64,000 nucleotides of DNA from NCBI GenBank assembly GCA_018269005.1, contig JAFDVK010000012.1, positions 868,001 to 932,000 on the forward strand, read 5' to 3'. This document shows, piece by piece, positions 7,204-15,819 of this stretch (position 1 is the stretch's first letter; every line of letters starts with the position of its first letter). Under the pieces are notes generated by a model. That model was not told the origin of the DNA, searched no databases, and saw only the letters and a program-made list of their open reading frames with translations. Source of the DNA: Acidobacteriota bacterium. GTDB taxonomy: Bacteria; Acidobacteriota; Blastocatellia; Pyrinomonadales; Pyrinomonadaceae. The translations under genes were made by a program, and so were the position numbers.

Positions 7204-7580
7204 AGCAAATAGATCGGCATCTCGTCCTCGATCTCCTCATATACGGTCATTCGTATGTGTGATGTCTGTTTTGTAGGTGTTGGGAGCTGGGCGGGAGTTC
7301 CCGGTTGTCCGGTGATGACGGATAGAACGGTGTCTGCTTCTGGTGTCGCAACATTTACGTGATAGTAGATATGTTTGCCGTCACGACGCGTCGAGACGAC
7401 GTCGTGGTCACGAAGGAAGGCGAGATGACGTGATACTTTAGGCTGACTCTCGCCAAGCTTTTCCGCGAGATAGCCGACAGCCCTCTCTCCGTCGGCCATC
7501 AAGCGAAGGAGTTTTAATCGCGTAGGGTCTGAAAGTGCTAGGAAAAGAGAGCAAAGTGCAAAGTCGTTTTTGTTCGTCAT
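7200..7580 (-). CDS. ArsR/SmtB-family transcriptional regulator
   Basis: The product is 126 aa. The winged-helix core is typical: ALSDPTRLKLLRLMADGE, then the recognition helix SQPKVSRHLAFLRDHDVV and the wing STRRDGKHIYYHV. No CxC metal motif is present at the usual alpha3 site, so arsenic or metal sensing is unlikely. The gene is divergent from a PLP enzyme of Cys/Met metabolism, with a strong inverted repeat between them. ArsR regulators of this kind (for example SahR) control methionine/SAM-cycle genes in other bacteria, which fits, but the ligand here is inferred only from context. Confidence 0.88.
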   Translation of the reverse strand: MTNKNDFALCSLFLALSDPTRLKLLRLMADGERAVGYLAEKLGESQPKVSRHLAFLRDHDVVSTRRDGKHIYYHVNVATPEADTVLSVITGQPGTPAQLPTPTKQTSHIRMTVYEEIEDEMPIYLL

Positions 7581-7599
7581 CGCCTGAAGGCCTCCGTCT

Positions 7600-7629
7600 A
7601 TTACATATTATCCCTGCCATATATGTAAT
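7600..7629. promoter_or_regulatory. Inverted-repeat operator between arsR and the PLP-enzyme gene
   Basis: ATTACATAT (7600-7608) and ATATGTAAT (7621-7629) form a perfect 9-bp inverted repeat with a 12-bp spacer. It lies in the 70-bp divergent intergenic region, 22 bp before the PLP-enzyme ATG and 20 bp before the ArsR start. The AT-rich dyad and central location are typical of an autoregulatory ArsR-family operator. Confidence 0.65.
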
Positions 7630-7650
7630 TGCAACTTTATATTCTTTACT

Positions 7651-8835
7651 ATGAGCAAGACTTCGATATTCACAAAAGCTGTTCACGCCGGGCTCGACAG
7701 TACCGAGAATCACGGTTCGCTCTCAATGCCGGTCTATAATGCGTCTGTTTATGCTTTCGCCAACGCGGACGAAGCGGCGGAGATACACAACGAGATCAAG
7801 CCCGGATTTTATTACGGAAGGATCGGGAACCCGACCACCGCCGCACTCGAGAAGGCGATCGCGGAACTTGAGAATGCGGGTGAAGGGCTGGCTTTTGCCT
7901 CGGGGATGGCAGCTATCTCCGCCGCGATCCTGACCAATGTGAAGACGGGCGAGAGCCTCGTTGCACCGAGGTCGGGATATTCGACAACTCAGCATCTGCT
8001 GAGCTTTCTGCGGTCCGAATTCCGTGTCGAGACCATCTTTGTCGATGCCGCCGACGCGTCTGCCTACGAGGCCGCGGCCAAGAACAACACCAAGCTCTTT
8101 CTGATCGAGACGCCATCAAATCCGATACTTCAGATAACGGACCTGGCCGCCGTTGCCGATTCAGCAAAGCGGCTGGGAATTGTCACTCTCGCCGACAATA
8201 CATTTGCCACGCCTTTTAACCAGCGGCCGCTCGATCTTGGGATCGATATCGTTGCCCACAGTGCAACAAAGTATATCGGTGGGCACAGCGACCTGACGGC
8301 CGGCCTTTTGGCCGGCAGGGCGGATCTAATGGAAGCGGCTCGTCAGAAAGGTGCTCGACTCTTTGGCGGCAACATTGCTCCCCAAGTTGCCTGGCTTGCC
8401 CTCCGAGGGATAAGAACGTTCGCCTTAAGAATGGAGAGGCACAATTCTAACGCATATGCCTTAGCGAATATGTTGGAAAGCGACGGGCGCGTTAAGAAGG
8501 TCTATTATCCCGGCCTTGCCTCGCATCAAAACCATGAGATCGCAAAAAGGCAGATGTCGCCTGGATTCGGCGGAATGATCTCGTTCGACCTCGGCACGCT
8601 GGAACGCGGCCGCTCGTTCGTCAACTCAGTGAAGCTGTGTGCTTTAGCAACCTCACTCGGCGGCGTTGAGTCGATCGTGCAGCATTCGGCCTCGATGACC
8701 CATGCGACGCTATCGCCTGAAGAACGAAAGGCGGCCGGCATTGGCGACGGATTGATACGCTTCTCCGTCGGTGTTGAGGATCTTGAGGATATCAGATCGG
8801 ACATCCGGTCCGCTTTGGACGCGATCGAGCCGTAA
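7651..8835 (+). CDS. Cys/Met-metabolism PLP enzyme (cystathionine gamma-synthase/lyase or O-acetylhomoserine sulfhydrylase family)
   Basis: The product is 394 aa, usual for the family. PLP-binding residues are visible: YYGRIGNPT (Tyr/Arg for the phosphate of the neighbouring subunit), FASGMAAIS, D182 in ADNTFATP, and the Schiff-base lysine K207 in HSATKYIGGHSD. The family includes cystathionine gamma-synthase, cystathionine and methionine gamma-lyases and O-acetylhomoserine sulfhydrylase, which sequence reading alone cannot separate. An ArsR regulator with a shared operator suggests the gene is controlled by sulfur amino-acid or SAM/SAH status. Confidence 0.88.
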   Translation: MSKTSIFTKAVHAGLDSTENHGSLSMPVYNASVYAFANADEAAEIHNEIKPGFYYGRIGNPTTAALEKAIAELENAGEGLAFASGMAAISAAILTNVKTGESLVAPRSGYSTTQHLLSFLRSEFRVETIFVDAADASAYEAAAKNNTKLFLIETPSNPILQITDLAAVADSAKRLGIVTLADNTFATPFNQRPLDLGIDIVAHSATKYIGGHSDLTAGLLAGRADLMEAARQKGARLFGGNIAPQVAWLALRGIRTFALRMERHNSNAYALANMLESDGRVKKVYYPGLASHQNHEIAKRQMSPGFGGMISFDLGTLERGRSFVNSVKLCALATSLGGVESIVQHSASMTHATLSPEERKAAGIGDGLIRFSVGVEDLEDIRSDIRSALDAIEP

Positions 8836-8884
8836 ATATTCCTAAACTAATATATGCGGGATAACGTATGTGAGCGTGAGAGTC

Positions 8885-8914
8885 AAAAAAGTGGCGGCTC
8901 GTTTCGGAGCCGCC
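8885..8914 (-). terminator. Rho-independent terminator for the Clp-like gene
   Basis: The stem GGCGGCTC/GAGCCGCC (8893-8900 with 8907-8914) has a 6-nt loop. On the minus strand it is followed by ACTTTTTT. It lies 40 bp beyond the stop of the minus-strand AAA+ gene. Confidence 0.75.
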
Positions 8915-8954
8915 TATTGCCTGGTTGGAGAGAAAGAAGTCCAAATACTAAGAG

Positions 8955-10172
8955 CTACGCTTCCTGCGTATCGTCACCGTCCTTCGAACGGCTCATTTGC
9001 GGAGCCGCAGCCACCGACGGAAGAGGAACGCCGACACCATCGGCACTTACGAGCGGTGTGAGGTCATTGTCCCGCTCTTCTTCCGGTTCGGCGATGATCA
9101 TTTTGCCCGACTGCTTCGTAAAGATCAGTCCGGCCTTCTCCGCATCAAAGTCGACCAACACCAAATCGCCCGTTTCCAACTGTTCGGTCGCAACAAGATT
9201 CGAAAGCGGATACACGAGATATCGTTCGATCGCACGTTTGAGGTGGCGGGCGCCGTACTTAAGATCGATGCCTTCGTTGAGCAAGAACTCTTTCGCCGTC
9301 TCCGAACACTCGAAGATGAACTTCGTGCCGGCCGATTCCGTGATGCGGTCCTGGACGGCGGCGAGCTCGATGTCGAGGATCTGACGAAGATGATGTTCTT
9401 TCAAGCTTCGGAAGACGACTACCTTGTCTATCCGGTTCATGAACTCGGGCGAGAATTTTCGTTTCGCGGCCTCGAGAGCTGTCCGGTAGATCTTTGTGTC
9501 GATCTCGTTATCTTCTTTCGCTTTATCCTGTTTCGTCGGGGCAAAGCCGATGCCTCCGGAGATCATCTCGGACATTTCACGTGCACCGAGATTCGACGTC
9601 ATTATGACGACGGTCTTCGAAAAATCTACGCGGCGATTATCGCCCAGCGTTAAGGTTGCCTTGTCCAGGATGCCGAGCAGAAGCTGCCAGAGTGAGTCGG
9701 ACGCCTTCTCGATCTCATCAAAGAGGACGAACGTGAGCTTGTTCTCTTCGGTGTGAGACTTATCGATATTCTCCTGCGTGAGCATCGGCGAAGTTTCGCG
9801 ATGACCGAGATATCCCGGAGGTGAACCGATCAGTTTTGCGATCTCGTGCGAATGTTGGAACTCAGCGCAATCGATCTTTACGACGGCGTGCGGGTCACTG
9901 AAGAGAACTTCTGCCGCGGCCTCGACGACGCGCGTTTTACCGGAACCTGTCGGCCCCAAAAAAAGCATTGTGCCGATCGGCCTCGACGGATTATTCATTC
10001 CGGCGAGATATATCTGGAAAAGCCCGCTCATACGCCTTACAGCCCTTTCCTGGCCTACGATAAGACGTGAGAGGCGATCCTCGAAGTCCGCAGCTTTCGG
10101 ACTCTTGCGATCGGGGTCAAGTAAGACGCCCTTTTCCTCCGTGGTTTTCTTTTTGGCTGCTTCCTTATTCAT
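8955..10172 (-). CDS. Clp-family AAA+ ATPase, single-domain
   Basis: The product is about 405 aa. It has one AAA+ module, Walker A GPTGSGKT near residue 75, Walker B FVLFDEIEKA, sensor-1 IMTSNLGAREM, and a ClpB-type D2-small domain (KYGARHLKRAIERYLVYPLS). Compared with ClpA/B/C it lacks the first AAA domain and the N-domain. It may be a stand-alone unfoldase or disaggregase subunit. I chose the ATG at 10172 because GTGGAG lies 8-13 nt upstream; an in-frame GTG at 10187 is the alternative. No ClpP is nearby. The C-terminal tail is acidic and low-complexity. Confidence 0.8.
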   Translation of the reverse strand: MNKEAAKKKTTEEKGVLLDPDRKSPKAADFEDRLSRLIVGQERAVRRMSGLFQIYLAGMNNPSRPIGTMLFLGPTGSGKTRVVEAAAEVLFSDPHAVVKIDCAEFQHSHEIAKLIGSPPGYLGHRETSPMLTQENIDKSHTEENKLTFVLFDEIEKASDSLWQLLLGILDKATLTLGDNRRVDFSKTVVIMTSNLGAREMSEMISGGIGFAPTKQDKAKEDNEIDTKIYRTALEAAKRKFSPEFMNRIDKVVVFRSLKEHHLRQILDIELAAVQDRITESAGTKFIFECSETAKEFLLNEGIDLKYGARHLKRAIERYLVYPLSNLVATEQLETGDLVLVDFDAEKAGLIFTKQSGKMIIAEPEEERDNDLTPLVSADGVGVPLPSVAAAPQMSRSKDGDDTQEA

Positions 10173-10200
10173 TTGCTTTGGCTCCACAATGCCTGATCGG

Positions 10201-10419
10201 CTATAAAGATCCGGAGTACTTCACTTTCGCGAAGAATCGTCTCACTGCATCAGTTGAGCGAGACGTTTCCGTCGTCTCTAAAGATGATTTCAATTTGTAA
10301 TTAGTTTGCTGAATCTCGCAGAGCGGGCACTCCACGCGATCAAAAGAGTTTTGCGGAGCAGGCATGAAGACCCGCTCCATTCCTAGAATTATCATACAAC
10401 CTAAAATCAGCGCAAGCAT
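10201..10419 (-). CDS. Possible small membrane-anchored protein, unknown
   Basis: This 72-codon frame lies between the inositol-phosphate synthase and Clp-like genes. It starts with a hydrophobic stretch (MLALILGCMIILGMERVFMP) followed by a CPLC pair and a charged tail. No homologue is recognised and there is no clear ribosome-binding site. It is reported because it fills the only space between two same-strand genes and reads like an anchored peptide, but it may not be translated. Confidence 0.3.
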   Translation of the reverse strand: MLALILGCMIILGMERVFMPAPQNSFDRVECPLCEIQQTNYKLKSSLETTETSRSTDAVRRFFAKVKYSGSL

Positions 10420-10476
10420 CTTGCGTGATTTTTGTGGAAAAGGGAGAGTGATAGTTCTATAGCGGACCGATCCACC

Positions 10477-11793
10477 TTAGCCGTAATACTCGCGCCCAAG
10501 ATGCGTGATCATCTCTTCGCCCTGAAGATGACGGAGCGTGTTCTTGAGCTTCATCAGCTGGATGAAGAGATCGTGTTCCGGATACAAGCCCGGTGCGGTC
10601 TGCGGTGCCTTGAAATAGAACGAGAGCCATTCCTGTATGCCTTTCATACCGGAACGCTGTGCAAGGTCCATAAAGATCGCAAGATCCAAGGCAAGCGGTG
10701 CGGCCAGGATAGAGTCGCGACAGAGGAAATCGATCTTGATCTGCATCTTGTAGCCTAGCCAGCCAAAGATATCGATATTGTCCCAACCTTCCTTATTGTC
10801 GCCGCGTGGCGGATAGTAATTGATCCGGACAACGTGGGAAAAATCCCCATAAAGGTCGGGATAAACCTCGGTCTGGAGAATGTGCTCGAGGACAGAGAGT
10901 TTTGATTCTTCTTTGGTCTTGAAGTTCTCTGGATCGTCCAGCACTTCGCCATCACGGTTGCCGAGAATGTTGGTCGAATACCAACCGTCAAGCCCCAGCA
11001 TTCTCGCCTTCAGGCCCGGAGCGATGATCGTCTTCATCAGCGTCTGGCCGGTCTTGAAATCCTTACCGCAGATCGGGACGCCATTTTCTTCGGCAAGCTG
11101 TACGATCGCCGGAATATCAACTGTCAGGTTCGGTGCTCCGTTCGCGAACGGTACACCGGACTTGATCGCCGCGTATGCATAGATCATCGACGGTGCGATT
11201 TTCGGGTCGCTGTCGTAAAGGCCTTTCTCGAAGGCCTCGACCGAGCGATGGACATCGCTTTCCTCGATATAGATCTCGGTCGATGCCGCCCACACCATTA
11301 CGAGCCGCGAACAATTCTTCTCCGTCTTAAAGCGGGCGATATCCGCGATAAGCTGTTCGGCGAGATCCATTTTGGACTTGCCGGTCTTAACATTGTTGCC
11401 GTGGAGACGTTTGACCCACGATTGCTCGAAGACCGCGGGCATTGGCGAAAGGGAAGCGAGCGGTTCGCCGATCTGATCCAGGAGCGTCTTGTCCAGCACG
11501 CCGGCGTTCGTCGCCGAGTCGAATGCGTTGTCTGTGAAAATATCCCACGCCCCGAAGACAATATCGTCAAGTGAAGCGAGCGGGACAAAATCTTTAATAA
11601 GCGGCGAGTTCGCATCCGTCCGCTTGCCTAGCCGGATCGTGCCCATTTGCGTAAGGCTTCCGACCGGCTGAGAAATGCCGCGTTTTACCGCCTCAACGCC
11701 TGCGACGAGCGTTGTGCTCACGGCACCAAGGCCGACGAGCAAAATACCAAGTTTTCCTTCTGCGGGCGCAATTTCGACGCCGTTTTCTGCCAT
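10477..11793 (-). CDS. Myo-inositol-1-phosphate synthase
   Basis: The product is 438 aa. The N-terminal Rossmann motif GILLVGLGAVSTTLVAGVEA and the later NILGNRDGEVLDDPENFKTK stretch are typical of the inositol-3-phosphate synthase family; lysines in GKDFKTGQTLMKT belong to the active-site loop. It converts glucose-6-phosphate to inositol-1-phosphate with NAD+, feeding phosphatidylinositol-type lipids or inositol solutes. A GGAG-like sequence (TAGGAGATATTC) precedes the ATG. It is apparently monocistronic; the GH57 gene ends about 90 bp upstream. Confidence 0.9.
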   Translation of the reverse strand: MAENGVEIAPAEGKLGILLVGLGAVSTTLVAGVEAVKRGISQPVGSLTQMGTIRLGKRTDANSPLIKDFVPLASLDDIVFGAWDIFTDNAFDSATNAGVLDKTLLDQIGEPLASLSPMPAVFEQSWVKRLHGNNVKTGKSKMDLAEQLIADIARFKTEKNCSRLVMVWAASTEIYIEESDVHRSVEAFEKGLYDSDPKIAPSMIYAYAAIKSGVPFANGAPNLTVDIPAIVQLAEENGVPICGKDFKTGQTLMKTIIAPGLKARMLGLDGWYSTNILGNRDGEVLDDPENFKTKEESKLSVLEHILQTEVYPDLYGDFSHVVRINYYPPRGDNKEGWDNIDIFGWLGYKMQIKIDFLCRDSILAAPLALDLAIFMDLAQRSGMKGIQEWLSFYFKAPQTAPGLYPEHDLFIQLMKLKNTLRHLQGEEMITHLGREYYG

Positions 11794-11880
11794 GAATATC
11801 TCCTAACCGTCTAAAAAAATGATATAGCTCGCAAAAACGTAAGGCAAGGCAAGCAAACTAAAACACCCTGCGAAGGAACG

Positions 11881-13488
11881 CTAGCGTGAGCGATAAACGC
11901 GGAAATCGACCTCTTCAAAGATATTGTCGCGGTCTGTGATCTCGTCAAAAAGTTCGGTATCGACGTTTCCGGATTCGATCATATCGGCGAGCAAATTGAA
12001 CCGCTGGATGTGTGACTCGAATCGGCGCGTGGAATATTGCACGGTCGTCCCCTGATAGATCTGAAATGCCCAATCCGAAGACTGTGCGAGAAGAAGTTCG
12101 CGTGCCATTTGGTCAAGAAGCTGCGCTTGCTGCTCCGAGACGGACTCGTCGTCGCCGAACCGATTCGCAAGAGCGGTCATTCGACGTTCGGCGTCATGCT
12201 GATACGGATACATCCACGAATTTCCTTCGTTGAGCCAAACTTTGTAATACCCGGATTCTCCCCAGGACGATGCAATAGGTTCCTGAACCTGGATCGGCAG
12301 GTCAGAATCAAGAAAGTCGCCGGGCGTGATGCATCGGATGTCATCCTGGTCGAAATGCATTTTCTTGAAGAAGAAATCAAGAAACTGCGGGCCCTCGTAC
12401 CACCAATGTCCGTAGAGTTCAGCATCGTATGGTGAGACGACGAGTGGCGGATGGCCTTCGAAAGTTTCGCGAAGTTTCCTCGCCTGGTCGATCCGCTTGC
12501 CGATGAAATCCGCAGCGTCGCTTGCTGCCCGCTGTCTGGCGAGCGAAGGGATGTAGGGAAGCTTTCGATCCTGCGGGGTGCCCCTCGGTGAAATGCGGTG
12601 GTATTTTAGCCCCAAATGGCGGCGTCCGCCATCGGAATGAAGATGCGGCAAAAGATATTCGAGAGGTGCGTCCCAGCCGATGTCTCGATAAAATTCGCGA
12701 TAGAGTTCGTTTCCGGGATATCCGCTTTCGGCCGACCAGACCTGCTGGCTTGTATCGACATCGCGTGCAAAGACCGCGACGCCATTCGGGCAAACGACCG
12801 GTGCATGAACGCCATATTTCGGGCGTGGATCGCCGTAAAGGATCGCGTGTGTGTCGGAGACAAAGTATTCGATCCCGTGTGCCTTTAGAAGATTCTCGGC
12901 ACCTTTCTCATACGCACACTCGGCGAGCCAAATACCGCGAGGCTGGCGTCCAAAATGCTTGCGGTAGTTTGTGACCGCGATCTCGATCTGCGCATTCTTG
13001 GCTTCCGGCGTCGAGATCAGCGGCAAGAAGCCGTGGGTTGCGGCGCAGGTGATGATCTCGATGACGCCTTCATCGTTCAGCTCACGAAAGGCGTTGAGTA
13101 GATTGCGGCCGTAGCGGTCGTTCCACAACGCGTGCGACGCGGTGAGATTCTCAACATACATCTGCGCGACATCGTGAAACTCCGCAGCTTCGTCGCGGGT
13201 TCGAATCTCTTCCTTTTTCGCGAGCTCGATGAGGTTTTCGAGATGGGCGGTGTATCGCGTCTGGAGCAGTTCGTCTGCCAGCATCTCACAAAGCGGCGGC
13301 GAGATGTTTATGGCAAGACGCGGGCTCGCACCGCTTTCGTGAAGCGATTGGAATATGAAGATCAGTGGAAGATAGACCTCGGTGATCGCCTCGTAGAGCC
13401 AATCTTCTTCAAGGAATTCGGGATATTCCGGATGCCGCACAAATGGAAGGTGCGCGTGCAGGATCAGGCTGAAATATCCAAGCGGCAT
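11881..13488 (-). CDS. GH57 1,4-alpha-glucan branching enzyme
   Basis: The product is 535 aa. The glycoside hydrolase family 57 signature HAHLPFVRHPE opens the (beta/alpha)7 barrel. The nucleophile is E190 (IWLAECAYEKG) and the acid/base D354 (SPYDAELYGHWW), close to the Glu184/Asp353 positions described for Thermus GH57 branching enzyme. A C-terminal helical domain follows, rich in Trp. The enzyme introduces alpha-1,6 branches in glycogen. It follows the DUF4912 gene by 12 bp on the same strand, a pairing seen repeatedly in bacteria, so the two are likely co-transcribed. Confidence 0.9.
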   Translation of the reverse strand: MPLGYFSLILHAHLPFVRHPEYPEFLEEDWLYEAITEVYLPLIFIFQSLHESGASPRLAINISPPLCEMLADELLQTRYTAHLENLIELAKKEEIRTRDEAAEFHDVAQMYVENLTASHALWNDRYGRNLLNAFRELNDEGVIEIITCAATHGFLPLISTPEAKNAQIEIAVTNYRKHFGRQPRGIWLAECAYEKGAENLLKAHGIEYFVSDTHAILYGDPRPKYGVHAPVVCPNGVAVFARDVDTSQQVWSAESGYPGNELYREFYRDIGWDAPLEYLLPHLHSDGGRRHLGLKYHRISPRGTPQDRKLPYIPSLARQRAASDAADFIGKRIDQARKLRETFEGHPPLVVSPYDAELYGHWWYEGPQFLDFFFKKMHFDQDDIRCITPGDFLDSDLPIQVQEPIASSWGESGYYKVWLNEGNSWMYPYQHDAERRMTALANRFGDDESVSEQQAQLLDQMARELLLAQSSDWAFQIYQGTTVQYSTRRFESHIQRFNLLADMIESGNVDTELFDEITDRDNIFEEVDFRVYRSR

Positions 13489-13500
13489 AAAATGCGAGCT

Positions 13501-14844
13501 TTAGCGGAGAGCGAAAGAACTCACCGGATTGTATCGCGGCGAATACGCCGGCAAACGCCGGGCGCGCAGCCGCTTTGGAAAGTTTACGCGGCTGCCGCCA
13601 AGCGACGTGAATTCCGGTTCTTCCTCGGCCCATTCGGTCTCGTCGATCTCAAAATGCTCAGAGAGCGCGGCCCGAGCAGCATCCGGTTCGAGATCTGTGC
13701 CGCTCGCTGAAAGAAGATCGAACAATGTGGTCCCGATACGGTCTTTAAGCTGCTTGACCGGCGTCCCAGTCGCGAGAGAGAGCAACGCATAACGAATGTC
13801 TTCCGGCGAGATGCCATTGAACGAGAGGTTTTTGTTACCGATCAAGCCTGCCAATGCACGTTCGCTTCGATCCATGGCCCCAAAGTGGTCATCGCCGACC
13901 ATCGCGACATCAAAGGCATCACGCTGAAAACCGGAAACGTCCAGCACTTGAGCGAATTTGTTCGCCGAGATGCGCCAATCCGCGTCGCGTGCAGGCTGCA
14001 GGCTCGGGCCGCGTCGCGGAGTTGCGATCTGATTTGAATAGACAACGCGAAAATATGGACGACTTGGCGAATAGAAACCGATCTCGGCCGAATATTTGCC
14101 GTCGGGCTCGACCTCGAACCACCAATTGCCTTCGCGTTCGACACGGTGCATCTCTTCAACGTCGCGAGCGAGATCTTTGAGCTTTAGAACGAGCATATAG
14201 CCCGCCGAACCGTGTTCACCGAAGGCCTTATGAAGCTGCTGCCAAGGGTCTTCGCGAAGCGACCAATAGAAATAGAGCTTGGTCGGTGACTGCATCAAGA
14301 GTCTTGCTCGATTCTGCCGTGGCCGTTTCGGGAGCTCGACGTCCGCGAGAATGTTGAACGCACGTGAGCGTTCGACCTCGATCGGTACTTCAGCGGCTAA
14401 TGGTGCGACGATAGGTTCGGCGGTCGGGACACCCGAAACCTCTTTCTTTGGACGTGCCGGTTTTTTAGCGGTCGCAGCCTTTGCCTTAACAGGCTTTTCG
14501 GTCTTCTTTGAAACGGCGGCCTTTACAGGCTTCTTTGCGGCTGCGGCCTTTATCGCCTTCGGTAATGCCGGAGCCTCGGCAGCTTCGACCGTTTCCTGAA
14601 CGATCTCCGGCGTGCGGTCTTTTGCTTTGATGACCTTGATCTTTCGGACCTGCTCGACGGTTTTTTCCGCCGTTTCAGCGAACGCGGCCTCGGCTTTTAC
14701 AGGCTTTGCGGCCTTTGCAACCCTTGGTTTACGCGGCGCAGCAGCCTTTTTTTGAGCCGCGGGTGCATCGACGATCGATTCAAAAGGATCGACCGTGCTT
14801 GTCGCAGATACTTCAGCTTTAGGTTTTTCGACTTTCTTCGGCAT
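13501..14844 (-). CDS. DUF4912 protein with Ala/Lys/Pro-rich N-terminus
   Basis: The product is 447 aa. Residues 1-150 are a low-complexity, lysine- and alanine-rich (histone-H1-like) tail with repeated K-A-x-K-P units. From about 165 the DUF4912 core begins: RARLLMQSPTKLYFYWSLRE, then GNWWFEVEPDGKYSAEIGFY. DUF4912 has no established activity but often neighbours GH57 genes, as here, and resembles a carbohydrate-binding beta-sandwich; a glycogen-associated role is inference. The basic tail may bind nucleic acid or polyanionic polymers. Confidence 0.78.
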   Translation of the reverse strand: MPKKVEKPKAEVSATSTVDPFESIVDAPAAQKKAAAPRKPRVAKAAKPVKAEAAFAETAEKTVEQVRKIKVIKAKDRTPEIVQETVEAAEAPALPKAIKAAAAKKPVKAAVSKKTEKPVKAKAATAKKPARPKKEVSGVPTAEPIVAPLAAEVPIEVERSRAFNILADVELPKRPRQNRARLLMQSPTKLYFYWSLREDPWQQLHKAFGEHGSAGYMLVLKLKDLARDVEEMHRVEREGNWWFEVEPDGKYSAEIGFYSPSRPYFRVVYSNQIATPRRGPSLQPARDADWRISANKFAQVLDVSGFQRDAFDVAMVGDDHFGAMDRSERALAGLIGNKNLSFNGISPEDIRYALLSLATGTPVKQLKDRIGTTLFDLLSASGTDLEPDAARAALSEHFEIDETEWAEEEPEFTSLGGSRVNFPKRLRARRLPAYSPRYNPVSSFALR

Positions 14845-14913
14845 ACGAACAACAAAAAAACAGTATGCGGTTCTTTACGCCGAGATTCAAGAAAGGTGCG
14901 GGACTTTGGGAAG

Positions 14914-15699
14914 CTAGTCGTCTTTCGGGTCCTGGATTCGAATATCGAATTTACCGTATTTGAATTTTACGACGGCTCGGACGGGCGTTCGCTGCGGGGT
15001 GTCGGCAAACCAAATTGACATGCTGCCTTCGCCCTCGATAAGGCGGTTAGTGCCGAAAATCCCTGGGTCAACGCGATAACACCAGATCTTCCCGAGTTCG
15101 GTCTTTTGCCTTTCGCGTTTGACGACCGTCACCGGGATCGAATAGATCAGCCCGGAATCGCTCACCTCAACATTGAACTTGTCGCCGACCTTGAGCGGCA
15201 TCATTCTGATGCGATAGGCCGCCGAAACGAGGTCGTTCATCGGCGAACTGAGGTCAGAGGCGATGCGCCGGGGCGGACGCGTCAGATTATTCGGGTCGTT
15301 CTCGATGAACGTTACGCGCTTTTCGGCATAGTTGAAGTCGGCGATGCTGTCGCGGATCCTTTCACGTTGAACGTCGTGCTTCTTGGTCGCGATCACATTG
15401 AATGTTGCGGGATCGACCGTCGTCTCATAATCCTGAAGAAATGTGAAGCGAAAGAGTCGCGCCAAGGTGCCTTTCGACTTCGCTTGTGATCGGATCAGGT
15501 AGTTGTCGCCTGATCGCTCGAATGAGAAAGTGATGTCCGCAACCGCGATGCCCTGGATGATCTTGCTGACCTTTCCCTCAAACAGCAGCTTTTCGCCTAC
15601 AAAAGATTCTGCAGTGGGAAGCTCCTGTGCCGCGGCAAATCCGCACGCAACGGCCGCGATCAAGAGGCCGAGCGCCAGTCTCGCAATTGGTCTGTTCAT
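14914..15699 (-). CDS. DUF3108 secreted protein
   Basis: The product is 261 aa from the ATG at 15699 (AGGAA upstream), with signal peptide MNRPIARLALGLLIAAVACG ending in AAAQ. The mature part matches the DUF3108 pattern: GEKLLFEGKVSKIIQGIAVAD, D-PATFNVIATKKHDVQR, and a late segment IWFADTPQRTPVRAVVKFKYG. The family is periplasmic and of unknown function, often with lipid- or LPS-related genes; a heptosyltransferase gene lies directly upstream on the same strand. Confidence 0.75.
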   Translation of the reverse strand: MNRPIARLALGLLIAAVACGFAAAQELPTAESFVGEKLLFEGKVSKIIQGIAVADITFSFERSGDNYLIRSQAKSKGTLARLFRFTFLQDYETTVDPATFNVIATKKHDVQRERIRDSIADFNYAEKRVTFIENDPNNLTRPPRRIASDLSSPMNDLVSAAYRIRMMPLKVGDKFNVEVSDSGLIYSIPVTVVKRERQKTELGKIWCYRVDPGIFGTNRLIEGEGSMSIWFADTPQRTPVRAVVKFKYGKFDIRIQDPKDD

Positions 15700-15819
15700 G
15701 CAGCAAAAATTCCTTTGGGGCAAAAATTCTGACAGTTGCAATAAAGAGTATAGCGGATTTCGTCCGCTTTTTGCTTCAATGTTTATTGACGCTATGTCGG
15801 GCCGTTTAGTTGCTTTTGA

